NCBI RefSeq assembly: GCF_034424315.1
Contig: NZ_CP139972.1
Span: forward strand, 1,922,001 to 1,986,000
Direction of reading: 5' to 3'
From: Chitinophaga sancti
GTDB lineage: Bacteria; Bacteroidota; Bacteroidia; Chitinophagales; Chitinophagaceae
Length of the DNA: 64,000 nucleotides
Within the stretch, counting starts at the first letter, position 1; each line of letters starts with the position of its first letter. Made by a program: the position numbers and the translations under genes. This document shows, piece by piece, positions 51,462 to 61,263 of the stretch. Below the pieces are notes generated by a model. It ran no database searches, had not been told where the DNA came from, and saw only the letters and a list, made by a program, of their open reading frames with translations.

Positions 51462-54400
51462 TTAATTATTCCTTGTCTTTGCCACAGTAGGATTGACATT
51501 CAATTTTTCAGGTTCTTTTTTCTCTTCTCCTTTTTCATTTTCTGAAGGAGCAATAGATAACTGTATCTTTCGCTCCACAGCAGCCAGTTCCGTTTTGAGT
51601 TCGCCCAGCCGACTTTCTTTAGTCCAGGTTCCATTAACCACTTCCTTAAGAATAGGCAGGTCCTTTTGAATTTCAGCAATCTTCTTTTGTTCCTGTTCAA
51701 TATAACCGGGCAATTTCTCCAATGCGTTAAGAAAATTCATAGCCGCCAGCTTCTCATCTTTAGCGATGATACCGTTGTTGTAGGTGTATTTGATGTTTCC
51801 TTCTCCCTGTACCAAAAAACGGTTTACCCGAATATCCACGCCCTCTTTTTCCGACACTTCGGTTTTGACCAATAAGGTAAATCCATACAGGCTTCCGATT
51901 TCTTCATACTGACCTCCGGTGCGGGCTTTGTCCGCAAGCTGGTTGAGCTTAATACCAATTTGTTTGACATCCGCATTTGGCAGTAAGCCCTCCAATTGCA
52001 CAGGGTTAGCAATGGTTCCGTCAGAATGTTTTTGTATGCGCCCTTGTAAGTTATCCCAATCGAGGATCATCCGGTTCAAACGGAATTGCGCACTTTCAAG
52101 CATTTCCGTACAGTCTTGCAGCTTGTATTTGGCACTGAATTTAGAACGGTTGAATGCCTGTTTTTCGCTTTCCAGTCCGGCAATCTGTTTCTCCAGTTTG
52201 GCTTTATCCAACAGGTCGGTATTTCCCGACAGGATAGCCACGTATTCCGAAAAGTTCATTCCCGATTTTTCGTCCATACTGCCCTCATCAATGGTACGTT
52301 TGCCGAGGTTGTTGGTTTTTAATTGGTCGATGAAAAGCTGCTTATTATACAGCAGGTTGAACTTATAACTATCCAGTGATTTTTCAACGGCATAAATGAT
52401 CACATCTACTTTATTGTCGGCAAAGAACTTGACTATCTCATTACCCTTGCGGATAGCCCGGCCATCCCTTTGAGCAAGGTCACTCGGTCGCCACGGCGTA
52501 TCTAAATGATGGACGGCAACGGCTCTTTTCTGTGCGTTTACGCCCGTGCCGAGCATACTTGTAGAACCGAATAGCACACGGATTTTACCCTCGTTCATCC
52601 CTTTGATTAGTTCTTTACGCTGCTTATCTTTTTTTGCTTCCTGTATAAAGCGGACTTCGTGGGCAGGGATGCCGTGGTCTTCCACGAGCTTGCGTTTGAT
52701 TTCGGAGTACACATTCCATTCGCCCGGCTTGTAGGTTCCAAGATCAGAGAAAACGAACTGCGTTCCTTTCTGTGCATTGTATTGGTTGTAATACTTGGCA
52801 ATGTTCACCGCACAATGCGAAGCCTTGTTGTCGGGATGATCTTCGTACCTGCCGCTTACCATACGCATATCAAGTGACATTTTTCGGGCATAGTCGGTAG
52901 CAATGAGCATCTTTGCCTTTTCTTCGCTTTGCGATAAGGGAGGTCTGCCCAACAGTTCTGCATTTCCTGTTTTAGCAAACTCCATCAACTTTTTAATAAA
53001 TACTTCCTGGGCGGGCGTAGGCTGTAAATTGTATAGTACCTCATTTTTAACCGGACGGTCAATCCCTATATCTTTTGCTGTCCTGTAATCTGTGATTTCA
53101 GAATAGAACTGGGCCAGTTCCGGTACTTTGATAAAGAAGCGGAAACGCTCTTTTGCAACGATATTGTTAGCCACCGAAAATTCGTAATCGGTGGTTTTCC
53201 TTGCGTAGATAGCTGCCCAGGCATCAAATGAATTGATGCTCTGTTTTTCCATTGCCCGTGGTCGCAGGTATTTGAACAGCAGGTATAGCTCCGTTAAGGA
53301 GTTGCTGATTGTTGTGCCCGATAGAAAGGTTGCGCCCATATCGGCACCCGTGCGCTCCTGTATGGTGCGGATGGCAAACAGCAGATTCATTGCCTTTTGG
53401 CTGCCGTCCACGTTGCCCAACCCGGCAACCCGTGTGTGCCTTGTGTTGAACATCAAGTTTTTGAATTGATGACTTTCATCCACGAACAGATGGTCTATGC
53501 CCATCATCTTAAAGTCCACCACATCATCCTTACGGTTCTCGATATCGTGTTGCAGGGTTTTGAGCTTTACTTCAAGATTTTCTTTCCGTTTGATTACTCC
53601 GGCAAGCATACCCCTTGTAACTTCCTTGCCTTGCGATTGCAGGGCATCGAGGTTGCGCTCCACGCTGTCCAATTCTATTTCGAGAATTTCCTTTTGTATT
53701 TCGGGCGACTGCGGTATCATCCCGAATTGGTCGTGCGTGAGGATCACGCAATCCCAGTCGTTGTTTTTTATATCGCCGAAAATGCGCTGGCGCTTTTGAG
53801 GCGTAAAATCTTCTTTACCCGGAAATAATATTTTGGCGTGTGGGTAAGCGGTGCGGTAGGCTTCTGCAATTTCGTGTACATTGCTCTTCAGCCCGATAAT
53901 CATAGGCTTGTGTGCCAGCCCCAACCGCTTCATTTCCTGTGCTGCAGTACACATTACCAACGTTTTTCCTGCACCTACTTCGTGGTCGCAGATGGCACCG
54001 TTGTTCATTTTTATCATCCAAACAGTGTCCTTTTGGCTGGAATAGAGGTCTGATATGCCCAATGCCTTGCGGTCCAGTCCCGGAAACTCCTGATGCGTTC
54101 CGTCATAGTTAGGGCGGGCGAAGCAGTTAAACGTATCGTTATATTGGTCGGTCAGCCTTGTTTTGAACTCGTCGTTTTGGGCGTGAAGCCACTCACTAAA
54201 GGCAGTGCGGATTTCGTCAATCTTGGTATTGGCCATCTGTACGGCTTCCATATCCCGTACCTTTACTTCCTGGTCGCCAACCATCACTTTTTTGGTAATG
54301 TCGGGCGTGGTATTAACGATTGCGTGTTTGAGCAGGGCAACCCCGTCAAACGTCCGGCTTTCGGCTTTGACGGCATATTTCTCCCATATATTCATATTGC

Positions 54401-56855
54401 CCTGGTGACACTTTACGGAAAAGTCGTCCGAGCTCTCGGAGTAGTGTATCAATACATCCGCATCGAACAGGTGCGAAGCGAAGCGGGCATAAATGCCAGT
54501 AGGTATCCAGCGTTCGCCAAGGTTGAAGTCCAGTTCTTCAAACTCGATACGTCTTGGCCGGGATTCTTCCAAAACGGTAAGGCTTGCTTTAGCCTGGGCA
54601 TCATCGGGATTGTTTTCAATGTAGGTTCTTACATCATGGGCTTTCTCCACCACATTGCCTGCAATCCAGCGTTCGGATATTTCATATTCCTTGTCTAAAG
54701 GATTGTAATAAATACGACCGTGTAAGGCTTCCTTCAGAGCATCATCGGTCATCCCGCTTATCTCGGACATATAGCCCAGATCCACACTGCCGTATTTGTT
54801 CAGCGATGCGGCCAACGCTTCTTCGGGATTATCTATTGCAATGGTTACGGTGGAGAAACTTACGGGATGGCTGAAGATATCGGCTTTGCGTACCACGCCA
54901 CCAGCCACACGTTCCAGATAAGGGATTTCCTTGCCGGAACTATCCGTCTTGATGAGCTTGATATTATCGGCACTGTTAAGGTTCCCATACTTTTTTACAA
55001 AGGCATCATACAGGCGGTTCAGCGTTTCCCTTTCTTCCTTGTGTTCCCTCTGTTGCTCTGCTTCTTTGGTATAAAGCTGCTGGTAAATATCACGAACGCC
55101 GATATAGGCTTCGGCTCTTGCTTTCTGTGCCGTTGGTAATTGTAATGGATGGAATACAGCCGTACCACCTGAATTATCAACGTCCTGCAAATGACCCACC
55201 CAACCCTTATCCATAACAAGGCAATCGTTTCGGTGGAACGATTGCAGTTTGCCACCATACGGGGCAGGTTTGGGAATGGTATCGGGAACGGCTGGCTGAG
55301 CAGCCTGGCCATTCGCGTTGGTACTTGAGAACAGATCGCCGATGGCTTCCTGTTTTTTGCCGTTGGATGAACTATTTAAATTGGCTTCCCGATTGGTAAC
55401 GGGAGATGTGGACGGTTGCTGCATTGCACTGAGCAGGTCTGTTTGGCGACCAATCGCATCCCTTCTTTTATTGGTGCTTTGCCTTTTGGCTTGAGTTGAT
55501 CTTTTAGGTGGAGTAAGAACCGTTACGGATTCGCCAGCACTTTCAAACAAGTCAAAAATGCTTAACTGCTTTTCCTGCGGGGTATCTCCGTTCATTACCG
55601 GAACGGATAAAGGCTGTATTTCTTTTTGGATACTTACAGGTTCGATAACCGAAGGGGTAACCTTTGGTTCAACCGGAATTTGTTGCACAGGCTCATCGTT
55701 CCGTTCGCCTCTGTACAGACCCAAATTCAGGTACTTTCCAAAATCTTCGGACAGCATTTGTCTGAGGTCTTTGGCAATTCCACTGGCACCGTCTTTATGG
55801 CTATAAATAAGCGCAGGCTGCCCGTATGGGTCGGTATCTAGTTTGCTATCAGTATGTACAATTCTTGTGCTGTCCTGAAATAAGGCATTTCCGGGCGTAT
55901 TGTAATTTGTCTGCCTGCTTTGGCAAAACAGATCTTCCCTTTCAGTCAGACCTTGTTTTGCTGTGTTCTTTTGCAGGATAATCAAATCACTGCCTACTTC
56001 TGTACCTGCATATTCTGTAAACAGGTTATTGGGCAGGCGGATGGCCGCAACCAGGTTATTATCCTGCATTAAAGCCCGGCGTATCGGTTCATTCTTCGGG
56101 CTATTGAGTATGCCCTGCGAAGTGATGTAAGCCAATATACCGCCCTCACGGAGCGTATCAGTACCTTTCAGGAAGAAGTAATTATGGATGCTCCGAGCTG
56201 CCTGAACTTTTGCACCGTCCTTGCTACGTGAATAAGAAAGGTCGAATACTGAAGTATCACCAAATGGGATGTTGCTGGCAATTACATCATAGCTGTTTTG
56301 TTCCCTTTCGGGTATTTCCTCAAAACCGCTTACACGGATATTGCTTTGAGGATAAAGCTGTTTTAGGATTTTGCCTGTCAGCAAATCCTTTTCATAAGCG
56401 GTAACGTATGCTTTCTGACTTTCTGAAAAGGACTGTATAAATGAGCCGATACCTGCGGAGGGTTCGAGGAATTTCTGAATGTTCAGACCACTTTCACGCA
56501 AGGTTGCAGAAAGGGCATCTATCACCTGTGGCGGTGTATAAAAAGCCGTCAGTACGGAGCTTTTCATACTGTCCACGTACCTGCGGTATTGCTTGTCGCC
56601 TTCGGAATTTTCCTTGAGTAGCTGATGGAGTTCCTGCGTTAGTGGAAACAGGTCGTGTTCCGTCTTTCTCCAATTGTTAATGTCTATTTCTTTTTCTATA
56701 GGGTTCAGCACGAATTTAAGGCCGCCAAATCCGCTGTATTGCATCATTAGCAGTCTTTCACCTACGGTGGCTTGTCGTTTCTCCTTTTCCAGTGTAAAAG
56801 CAATTCGCAGGGCATCAATGTTCCGTTGGAGATGTTGGCGTTTACTGAAGCCCAT
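51462..56855 (-). CDS. Large N6-adenine methylase / SNF2-type helicase fusion
   Basis: The product has 1797 residues. A gamma-type SAM methylase is at the N-terminus: motif [12 protein letters not shown] (residues 129-139) and motif IV SNIPFGD with N-I-P-F at 195-198. A Pro/Gln/Ser-rich linker (about 390-520) follows. The helicase has Walker A HEVGAGKT near 960, DESH ([10 protein letters not shown]) near 1128 and RDGRAIRKG near 1468, then a coiled-coil tail. Similar giant proteins occur on ICEs and phages (P1 DarB-like) and are thought to protect incoming DNA. The start overlaps the DUF1896 gene by 14 bp. Confidence 0.88.
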   Translation of the reverse strand: MGFSKRQHLQRNIDALRIAFTLEKEKRQATVGERLLMMQYSGFGGLKFVLNPIEKEIDINNWRKTEHDLFPLTQELHQLLKENSEGDKQYRRYVDSMKSSVLTAFYTPPQVIDALSATLRESGLNIQKFLEPSAGIGSFIQSFSESQKAYVTAYEKDLLTGKILKQLYPQSNIRVSGFEEIPEREQNSYDVIASNIPFGDTSVFDLSYSRSKDGAKVQAARSIHNYFFLKGTDTLREGGILAYITSQGILNSPKNEPIRRALMQDNNLVAAIRLPNNLFTEYAGTEVGSDLIILQKNTAKQGLTEREDLFCQSRQTNYNTPGNALFQDSTRIVHTDSKLDTDPYGQPALIYSHKDGASGIAKDLRQMLSEDFGKYLNLGLYRGERNDEPVQQIPVEPKVTPSVIEPVSIQKEIQPLSVPVMNGDTPQEKQLSIFDLFESAGESVTVLTPPKRSTQAKRQSTNKRRDAIGRQTDLLSAMQQPSTSPVTNREANLNSSSNGKKQEAIGDLFSSTNANGQAAQPAVPDTIPKPAPYGGKLQSFHRNDCLVMDKGWVGHLQDVDNSGGTAVFHPLQLPTAQKARAEAYIGVRDIYQQLYTKEAEQQREHKEERETLNRLYDAFVKKYGNLNSADNIKLIKTDSSGKEIPYLERVAGGVVRKADIFSHPVSFSTVTIAIDNPEEALAASLNKYGSVDLGYMSEISGMTDDALKEALHGRIYYNPLDKEYEISERWIAGNVVEKAHDVRTYIENNPDDAQAKASLTVLEESRPRRIEFEELDFNLGERWIPTGIYARFASHLFDADVLIHYSESSDDFSVKCHQGNMNIWEKYAVKAESRTFDGVALLKHAIVNTTPDITKKVMVGDQEVKVRDMEAVQMANTKIDEIRTAFSEWLHAQNDEFKTRLTDQYNDTFNCFARPNYDGTHQEFPGLDRKALGISDLYSSQKDTVWMIKMNNGAICDHEVGAGKTLVMCTAAQEMKRLGLAHKPMIIGLKSNVHEIAEAYRTAYPHAKILFPGKEDFTPQKRQRIFGDIKNNDWDCVILTHDQFGMIPQSPEIQKEILEIELDSVERNLDALQSQGKEVTRGMLAGVIKRKENLEVKLKTLQHDIENRKDDVVDFKMMGIDHLFVDESHQFKNLMFNTRHTRVAGLGNVDGSQKAMNLLFAIRTIQERTGADMGATFLSGTTISNSLTELYLLFKYLRPRAMEKQSINSFDAWAAIYARKTTDYEFSVANNIVAKERFRFFIKVPELAQFYSEITDYRTAKDIGIDRPVKNEVLYNLQPTPAQEVFIKKLMEFAKTGNAELLGRPPLSQSEEKAKMLIATDYARKMSLDMRMVSGRYEDHPDNKASHCAVNIAKYYNQYNAQKGTQFVFSDLGTYKPGEWNVYSEIKRKLVEDHGIPAHEVRFIQEAKKDKQRKELIKGMNEGKIRVLFGSTSMLGTGVNAQKRAVAVHHLDTPWRPSDLAQRDGRAIRKGNEIVKFFADNKVDVIIYAVEKSLDSYKFNLLYNKQLFIDQLKTNNLGKRTIDEGSMDEKSGMNFSEYVAILSGNTDLLDKAKLEKQIAGLESEKQAFNRSKFSAKYKLQDCTEMLESAQFRLNRMILDWDNLQGRIQKHSDGTIANPVQLEGLLPNADVKQIGIKLNQLADKARTGGQYEEIGSLYGFTLLVKTEVSEKEGVDIRVNRFLVQGEGNIKYTYNNGIIAKDEKLAAMNFLNALEKLPGYIEQEQKKIAEIQKDLPILKEVVNGTWTKESRLGELKTELAAVERKIQLSIAPSENEKGEEKKEPEKLNVNPTVAKTRNN

Positions 56856-57279
56856 TTTCGGCTATCCATATTGCGATGGTTCCGGTCAGTTCGGTATAGA
56901 GTAAATCGAACTCAAACCCATAGGCGAAATCATCGGTTAATTCATATCCTGCAAATACAGGCTCGCAAACAGGGAACATTTTAAAGGCGAATGGTCGCAG
57001 TTCCTCATCTGCCATAATCGTATCAAACTCATTGCATACGACTTGGAAAACCATGTCGAACCTGGAGAAGTGCAAGCCCTCAAAAAGAATGTAATCGGCT
57101 ATTTCGTTGCATTGCTCAATGCTGTTTCCAGAACGGAAAGCACCTTCGTAGGCATTGGCAGCCCACGAGGAACGTTGCTCAATGAATTTCTGGTCATTCG
57201 CCTTTTCGGGAAAGCTGTTGTTCAATAATTCTTGCAGTCGTAATCTGAAATACGAGAGGTCTTTTTGCTGTGTATTCAT
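56842..57279 (-). CDS. DUF1896 domain protein
   Basis: The product has 145 residues with the family start [20 protein letters not shown], then [40 protein letters not shown] and the acidic end [20 protein letters not shown]. It is regularly found upstream of the methylase-helicase in Bacteroidota ICEs; the role is unknown. Its ATG follows a control region with two GGCAGKRTTTGGC boxes. A decayed copy of its 5' end and promoter lies at 59480-59690. Confidence 0.88.
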   Translation of the reverse strand: MNTQQKDLSYFRLRLQELLNNSFPEKANDQKFIEQRSSWAANAYEGAFRSGNSIEQCNEIADYILFEGLHFSRFDMVFQVVCNEFDTIMADEELRPFAFKMFPVCEPVFAGYELTDDFAYGFEFDLLYTELTGTIAIWIAENGLQ

Positions 57280-57350
57280 ACTATAATATTTCTTTAGAAT
57301 TTTGCTCGATGCCTAAAATTATAGCAGCAGATAAGCCCCTTTATAGAAGT

Positions 57351-57383
57351 GGCAGGGTTTGGCTCTGAGAGGCAGGATTTGGC
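57351..57383. promoter_or_regulatory. Paired operator-like box upstream of the DUF1896 operon
   Basis: GGCAGGGTTTGGC (57351-57363) and GGCAGGATTTGGC (57371-57383) are direct repeats with a 20-bp period. They match the pair at 11200 and the decayed pair at 59648. The rest of the 280-bp gap (57280-57559) is AT-rich and must also hold the divergent AraC-type promoter. Confidence 0.55.
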
Positions 57384-57559
57384 GTAATGGAAATAATTAG
57401 ACTATAGAAGTTCAGAGGTTTTGCTCTTTGGATTGGTTATAATTTTTGCAAATGGATGTCCATAAGGCTTACCAACAAATTAATAATCGCTAATTTTGCT
57501 AAGTGATTGGAGTTCAACAGTAAAAATACAATCATTGTAACCTTGTTTAATATCTCTGT

Positions 57560-58390
57560 ATGTTGCTTAACAATATAAAGCCTAGTGCACCTTTGCAGTC
57601 TTTTGTCCGGTTTTACCGGATAATTGATTTCGATTTCACTATGGATACAGACGATATAATACAGGTAAAAGCCTATCGCCCAAGAATAGAACACTGTCTT
57701 CAGTTTACACCATTTGATTGCGAAAAAGTAAATTATTCGGACGGGAAAAGCATTTCTCATAAAGTAGCACTGTTTGGTCAGCAGACGGTAATGAGCCACA
57801 GAAAAGTAGGTAAGCGTTTTCTTAATTTTCAGATTGTATTTCAACCGGGCGTTCTGAGTTCGTTCTTGAGAATATCAATGGATGAACTATCTAATATTTA
57901 TATAGATGCCGAACTGTTTTTCGGAACCCATTTACATAACGTAAATGAACAGCTTGCCCTGTGCAGGAATTACCAAGAGATGATTGGCATAGTTGAATTA
58001 TTTTTGACTGCCCAGTTGAGGCTCCGCAATACAGCGCTACATCCAGTAAACCGTATCGCTCAATATCTGCTCACCAATGTAAGCAACCGTAAAATTGAAT
58101 GGTTTGCTAGTCAGGCAAATTTAAGCTACCGGCAGTTTGACCGGGCTTTTAAAAATAATACAGGTATTACTCCCAAAGATTTTCGTAAACTCATACAACT
58201 TGATTATGCATACCTGCAAAAGAACCGCTTTCCTGATAAAGATTGGTTGAGCATTGCATTGGATAGTGGCTTTTATGACTATCAGCATCTTTCCCGTAAT
58301 TACCAACAGTTCATTGGCCATTCCCCCACAGAATTTTATAAATTAGAACAGCAGGCACCGGAACGCCGTTTCGGAGATTTTGAGCAGTGA
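57560..58390 (+). CDS. AraC-type transcriptional regulator
   Basis: The product has 276 residues. The N-half (PSAPLQSFVRFYRIIDFDFT, LQFTPFDCEKVNYSDGKSIS, FQIVFQPGVLSSFLRISMDE) resembles the sensing domain seen in DUF6597-type AraC proteins. The C-half carries two HTHs: IEWFASQANLSYRQFDRAFK and WLSIALDSGFYDYQHLSRNY. It is divergent from the DUF1896/methylase-helicase operon and shares its control region, so it may regulate that operon or the gene 94 bp downstream. Confidence 0.88.
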   Translation: MLLNNIKPSAPLQSFVRFYRIIDFDFTMDTDDIIQVKAYRPRIEHCLQFTPFDCEKVNYSDGKSISHKVALFGQQTVMSHRKVGKRFLNFQIVFQPGVLSSFLRISMDELSNIYIDAELFFGTHLHNVNEQLALCRNYQEMIGIVELFLTAQLRLRNTALHPVNRIAQYLLTNVSNRKIEWFASQANLSYRQFDRAFKNNTGITPKDFRKLIQLDYAYLQKNRFPDKDWLSIALDSGFYDYQHLSRNYQQFIGHSPTEFYKLEQQAPERRFGDFEQ

Positions 58391-58483
58391 GACGTTTCAC
58401 GTAATACGCGATATGTCTGTTTTATACCACCAAACTACCAATGTTGTATTTTAACTTTGTGTTAAAATACAACAGATAATAGT

Positions 58484-59305
58484 ATGGGATTAAAAATATT
58501 GAAAACAATAGCAATTGTGTTGTTAGGTATCTTACCATACAGCACCGTTTTGTCCAATTTTTCGCCGTATTGGACTACGACTTACACTTTTCGAGATTAC
58601 CTTGTAGCAAGCTTATTATTTGCGATTGTCAGTCTTCTATTAGGTTGGTGGGTTTCTACTGGAAAATTGCTTTTTAACAGCGGTTTTTTCTTTTTCCTTT
58701 TGGGATTGCTTACTGCGCCTCCATTTATGATTGGACCACCAGAAATGACCCCAAAACTTTTGGAAAGAACAACAGAAGAACATTTCCGTTACGGATTGCT
58801 ATTGCTGTCAAGTATTGTTTTTGCTATCGGTTTTGTGAACATACTAAGGAAGTATTGGAAGAATATTTCTTTGGTAAATAAACTTATTGTAGTTCCCTTT
58901 GTTTTATGTTTTGCTTTTTTAATTTGGGATAATGTAACATCTTATAATTTTTCCACTGAATTAAAGGAATGGATAAATGAGGGTAGAGACCCAGCAACAT
59001 TTTTTTCAAATTACGATTTTCAGGAATTTTGCCGGACTTTAGGAAGAAGCCTTATTTATATACTCATCCCTTGGTTATCTTTTATTCTCTTTAAAGATGG
59101 TTTAATAAGAAAAGGACAATTGATATTCCTTGTTCTTTTCTCCTCAATCGGAATTCTGTTCTTCTTTCTAGCGAATTTTATAGGAATACAATTTTATTTT
59201 CCGTTTATGGTTCCGGCAGTAGCTTTAGCCCCGGCTTATTGGCTTAGTTTGATGCTAATAAGCCAATGTAAATCTAAAAATATAGCAGTTGATAAGAGCC
59301 TTTAA
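58484..59305 (+). CDS. Multi-pass membrane protein, unknown
   Basis: The product has 273 residues with about seven hydrophobic helices (AIVLLGILPYSTVLSNF, YLVASLLFAIVSLLLGWW, FFFFLLGLLTAPPFM, YGLLLLSSIVFAIGFVN, VPFVLCFAFLIWDN, LIFLVLFSSIGILFFFLA, PAVALAPAYWLSLMLI). It has a soluble loop near residues 160-185. No transporter motif was recognised. A -7-like TAACTTTG lies in the short palindrome-rich leader (GTATTTTAACTTTGTGTTAAAATAC). A good terminator follows. Confidence 0.65.
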   Translation: MGLKILKTIAIVLLGILPYSTVLSNFSPYWTTTYTFRDYLVASLLFAIVSLLLGWWVSTGKLLFNSGFFFFLLGLLTAPPFMIGPPEMTPKLLERTTEEHFRYGLLLLSSIVFAIGFVNILRKYWKNISLVNKLIVVPFVLCFAFLIWDNVTSYNFSTELKEWINEGRDPATFFSNYDFQEFCRTLGRSLIYILIPWLSFILFKDGLIRKGQLIFLVLFSSIGILFFFLANFIGIQFYFPFMVPAVALAPAYWLSLMLISQCKSKNIAVDKSL

Positions 59306-59329
59306 AATTACAGAAAATTAAAACTAAAA

Positions 59330-59351
59330 AACCTCTGAAAATTCAGAGGTT
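59330..59351. terminator. Terminator after the membrane protein gene
   Basis: AACCTCTGAA (59330-59339) pairs with TTCAGAGGTT (59342-59351) around two bases, with an A-tract before and TTTTT after. It works in both directions. Confidence 0.85.
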
Positions 59352-59790
59352 GATTTTTATGGATTGTTGAGGATTTGGAGCATCCTGCCAACTTCAATAT
59401 CCATTCGTGAAAAGGCAAACCATTTTTTGCCCAGGTCTTTAAGTGAAACATTTATATGGTACAATTTCGTTTTTCTGTTATCAAAAATCGGTCGTTAGCT
59501 TTTTCGGGAAAGCTAGCATTAATGTTTTCTTGTAGTCGTAATCTGAAATACAAGAGGTTTTTTTGCTGTGTTTCCATGCTGTAATTTTGTTTGGAATTTT
59601 ACTTAAATCCTAAAATTATAAGGGGAAGCAAATGCCTTTGTGAATGTTGCAGGGTTTGGCGTTGGGAGGTAGGATTTGACGTAATGGAGGATATTAATCT
59701 TACTCTTGACTCTTAATATAGGAGAAATTAAGACGTAATATTGAATAAGTAATATAAATACACACAAAGAATGAAGAATTTGAATGCGTT
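59341..59790. other. Decayed duplicate of the DUF1896 control region and 5' end
   Basis: The minus strand from 59578 reads [20 protein letters not shown] and then [10 protein letters not shown], matching the first 30 residues of the DUF1896 protein, and breaks down after about 59480. Upstream (59579-59690) the same spacing of control elements is kept, including the two operator-like boxes at 59648 and 59668. On the minus strand 59359-59460 encodes VSLKDLGKKWFAFSRMDIEV and a stop, a second remnant of unknown origin. No intact gene is present in these 450 bp. Confidence 0.7.
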
Positions 59791-59826
59791 TTGTGGCATT
59801 GTTATTTTATTTATAACTTTGTAACA

Positions 59827-60219
59827 TTGAAAAGTTTAGGCAAACATATTACCTTTTTATTTTTACTCTGTTTGGGTTTCTTCCTGATACCCAGCCAAAG
59901 CTATGCTTGCTCCAAAACTGCCACTAAAACAGAGAAAACCTCTTGCTCCAAAAAACAATCCAAAAAATCAGCACATAAGCACCACAGTTGCGAAGAAAAA
60001 TCCTGTAAAAAATGCAACCATAACAATGATTGTGGAGGCTGTAAAGGAAGTTCTTGCAGGTGCGGCACGACCTGTGCTAACTCGTTAAATGTGCCTACAA
60101 TAATCGAATTAAGGGCAAAATATCCAATTGCCAGTACTAAAAAACAAAAATTCGGTTTTAAACAAGTCTACTATTCTTCGGGCTTTTTCTCCATTTGGTT
60201 ACCGCCTAAAATAAGCTAA
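59827..60219 (+). CDS. Secreted Cys/His-rich small protein of the copper cassette
   Basis: The product has 130 residues if it starts at TTG 59827; no in-frame ATG is nearby. It has a signal-peptide-like start (LGKHITFLFLLCLGFFLIPS, cut near SYA), then a Lys-rich segment with about 14 Cys and several His: CSKTATKTEKTSC, HKHHSCEEKSCKKCNHNNDC and CGGCKGSSCRCGTTC. The tail has KYPIASTKKQKFGF. It probably binds copper in the periplasm or at the surface (inference). The -7 box TAACTTTG (59814-59821) leaves almost no leader. It heads the copper genes. Confidence 0.6.
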   Translation: MKSLGKHITFLFLLCLGFFLIPSQSYACSKTATKTEKTSCSKKQSKKSAHKHHSCEEKSCKKCNHNNDCGGCKGSSCRCGTTCANSLNVPTIIELRAKYPIASTKKQKFGFKQVYYSSGFFSIWLPPKIS

Positions 60220-60222
60220 AAC

Positions 60223-60240
60223 TATGGCTTGACAGCCATA
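60223..60240 (+). other. Small hairpin between copper genes
   Basis: TATGGCT (60223-60229) pairs with AGCCATA (60234-60240) around a 4-nt loop, just after the Cys-rich gene. There is no T-tract, so it is more likely an mRNA-end or processing signal than a terminator. Confidence 0.4.
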
Positions 60241-60356
60241 AGTGTGTACTTTCAGAAGCTATATCCAGCTTTTGAGAATCCCATATTCGCACTATTTAAT
60301 CAAAAATTCTAACAGGATTGGACTATAAGTCCTATTCCTAAAAAATATATTCTAAT

Positions 60357-61235
60357 ATGAAATCAACAGCAAAATTATTGATGGTAATCGTTGTGTTACT
60401 ATCGTCCGTAAACAGCTTCGCACAAATCAAGAATGCGAAAACAGAAACTATAAAGATTTATGGTAACTGCGGTATGTGCAAAACCACTATCGAAAAAGCA
60501 GGAAACATAAAAAAAGTAGCCAACGTGGAATGGAACAAGGATACCAAAATGGCTACACTGACCTACGACATTGATAAAACCAGTCAAGACGAAATCCTCA
60601 AACGCATCGCTTTGGCAGGTTATGACAGTGAAAAATTCTTAGCACCGGATGACGTCTATGCTAAACTTCCGGGCTGTTGCCAATACGATAGGGCATTAAA
60701 GCCTGTTGCGAAAAACAAAAAGGCTGACATGGACATGGGTAGCGGACACGGCAGCCATGACCATAGTAAGATGGCTTCATCCGAAAAGGCTCCGGCACAA
60801 AGTGCATCGCAGCTAACAGCCGTATTTGATAATTACTTTTCCGTAAAGGATGCCCTGATAAAGACCGATGCTACTAATGCTTCTGACAAAGCTGCTGCAT
60901 TGGTTAAATCTGTTGGCATAGTGGACATGAGCAAGCTATCCGCAGAAGAACATACCGTTTGGATGAAAGTAATGAAAAACATAGCAGCCAATGCAGAAGG
61001 CATTTCTAAATCAAAAGATATTTCCAAACAAAGAGAAGCCTTTGCCACGCTATCAACGAATGTTTATGAATTGGCAAGAGTGTCTAAACAGAATGCCTCC
61101 GTTTACTATCAGCATTGCCCAATGTACAATGGCGGCAGAGGAGCAAATTGGTTAAGCAAAGAAAATGCGGTTAAGAACCCGTATTACGGCTCACAGATGC
61201 TTACCTGTGGAAGTACAGTTGAAACATTAAAGTAA
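60357..61235 (+). CDS. HMA-DUF3347 copper-binding protein
   Basis: The product has 292 residues with a signal peptide (LLMVIVVLLSSVNSFAQ). Residues about 28-95 form a heavy-metal-associated domain with the metal site GNCGMCKTTIEKAG (C-x2-C). A His/Met-rich linker (MDMGSGHGSHDHSKM) leads to DUF3347 (about 140-290), with FDNYFSVKDALIKTDATNAS and YYQHCPMYNGGRGANWLSKE. DUF3347 proteins are periplasmic partners of copper export in Bacteroidota. It is followed after 28 bp by the copper ATPase, to which it may pass metal. Confidence 0.9.
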   Translation: MKSTAKLLMVIVVLLSSVNSFAQIKNAKTETIKIYGNCGMCKTTIEKAGNIKKVANVEWNKDTKMATLTYDIDKTSQDEILKRIALAGYDSEKFLAPDDVYAKLPGCCQYDRALKPVAKNKKADMDMGSGHGSHDHSKMASSEKAPAQSASQLTAVFDNYFSVKDALIKTDATNASDKAAALVKSVGIVDMSKLSAEEHTVWMKVMKNIAANAEGISKSKDISKQREAFATLSTNVYELARVSKQNASVYYQHCPMYNGGRGANWLSKENAVKNPYYGSQMLTCGSTVETLK

Positions 61236-61263
61236 TTATAATCGAATTTAAAACAATAAAACG

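Noticed and set aside
51666..56904. Many open frames on the plus strand across the methylase-helicase gene
   Set aside because: They are antisense shadows of one 1797-codon gene with clear methylase and helicase motifs; none has a recognisable domain or start context.
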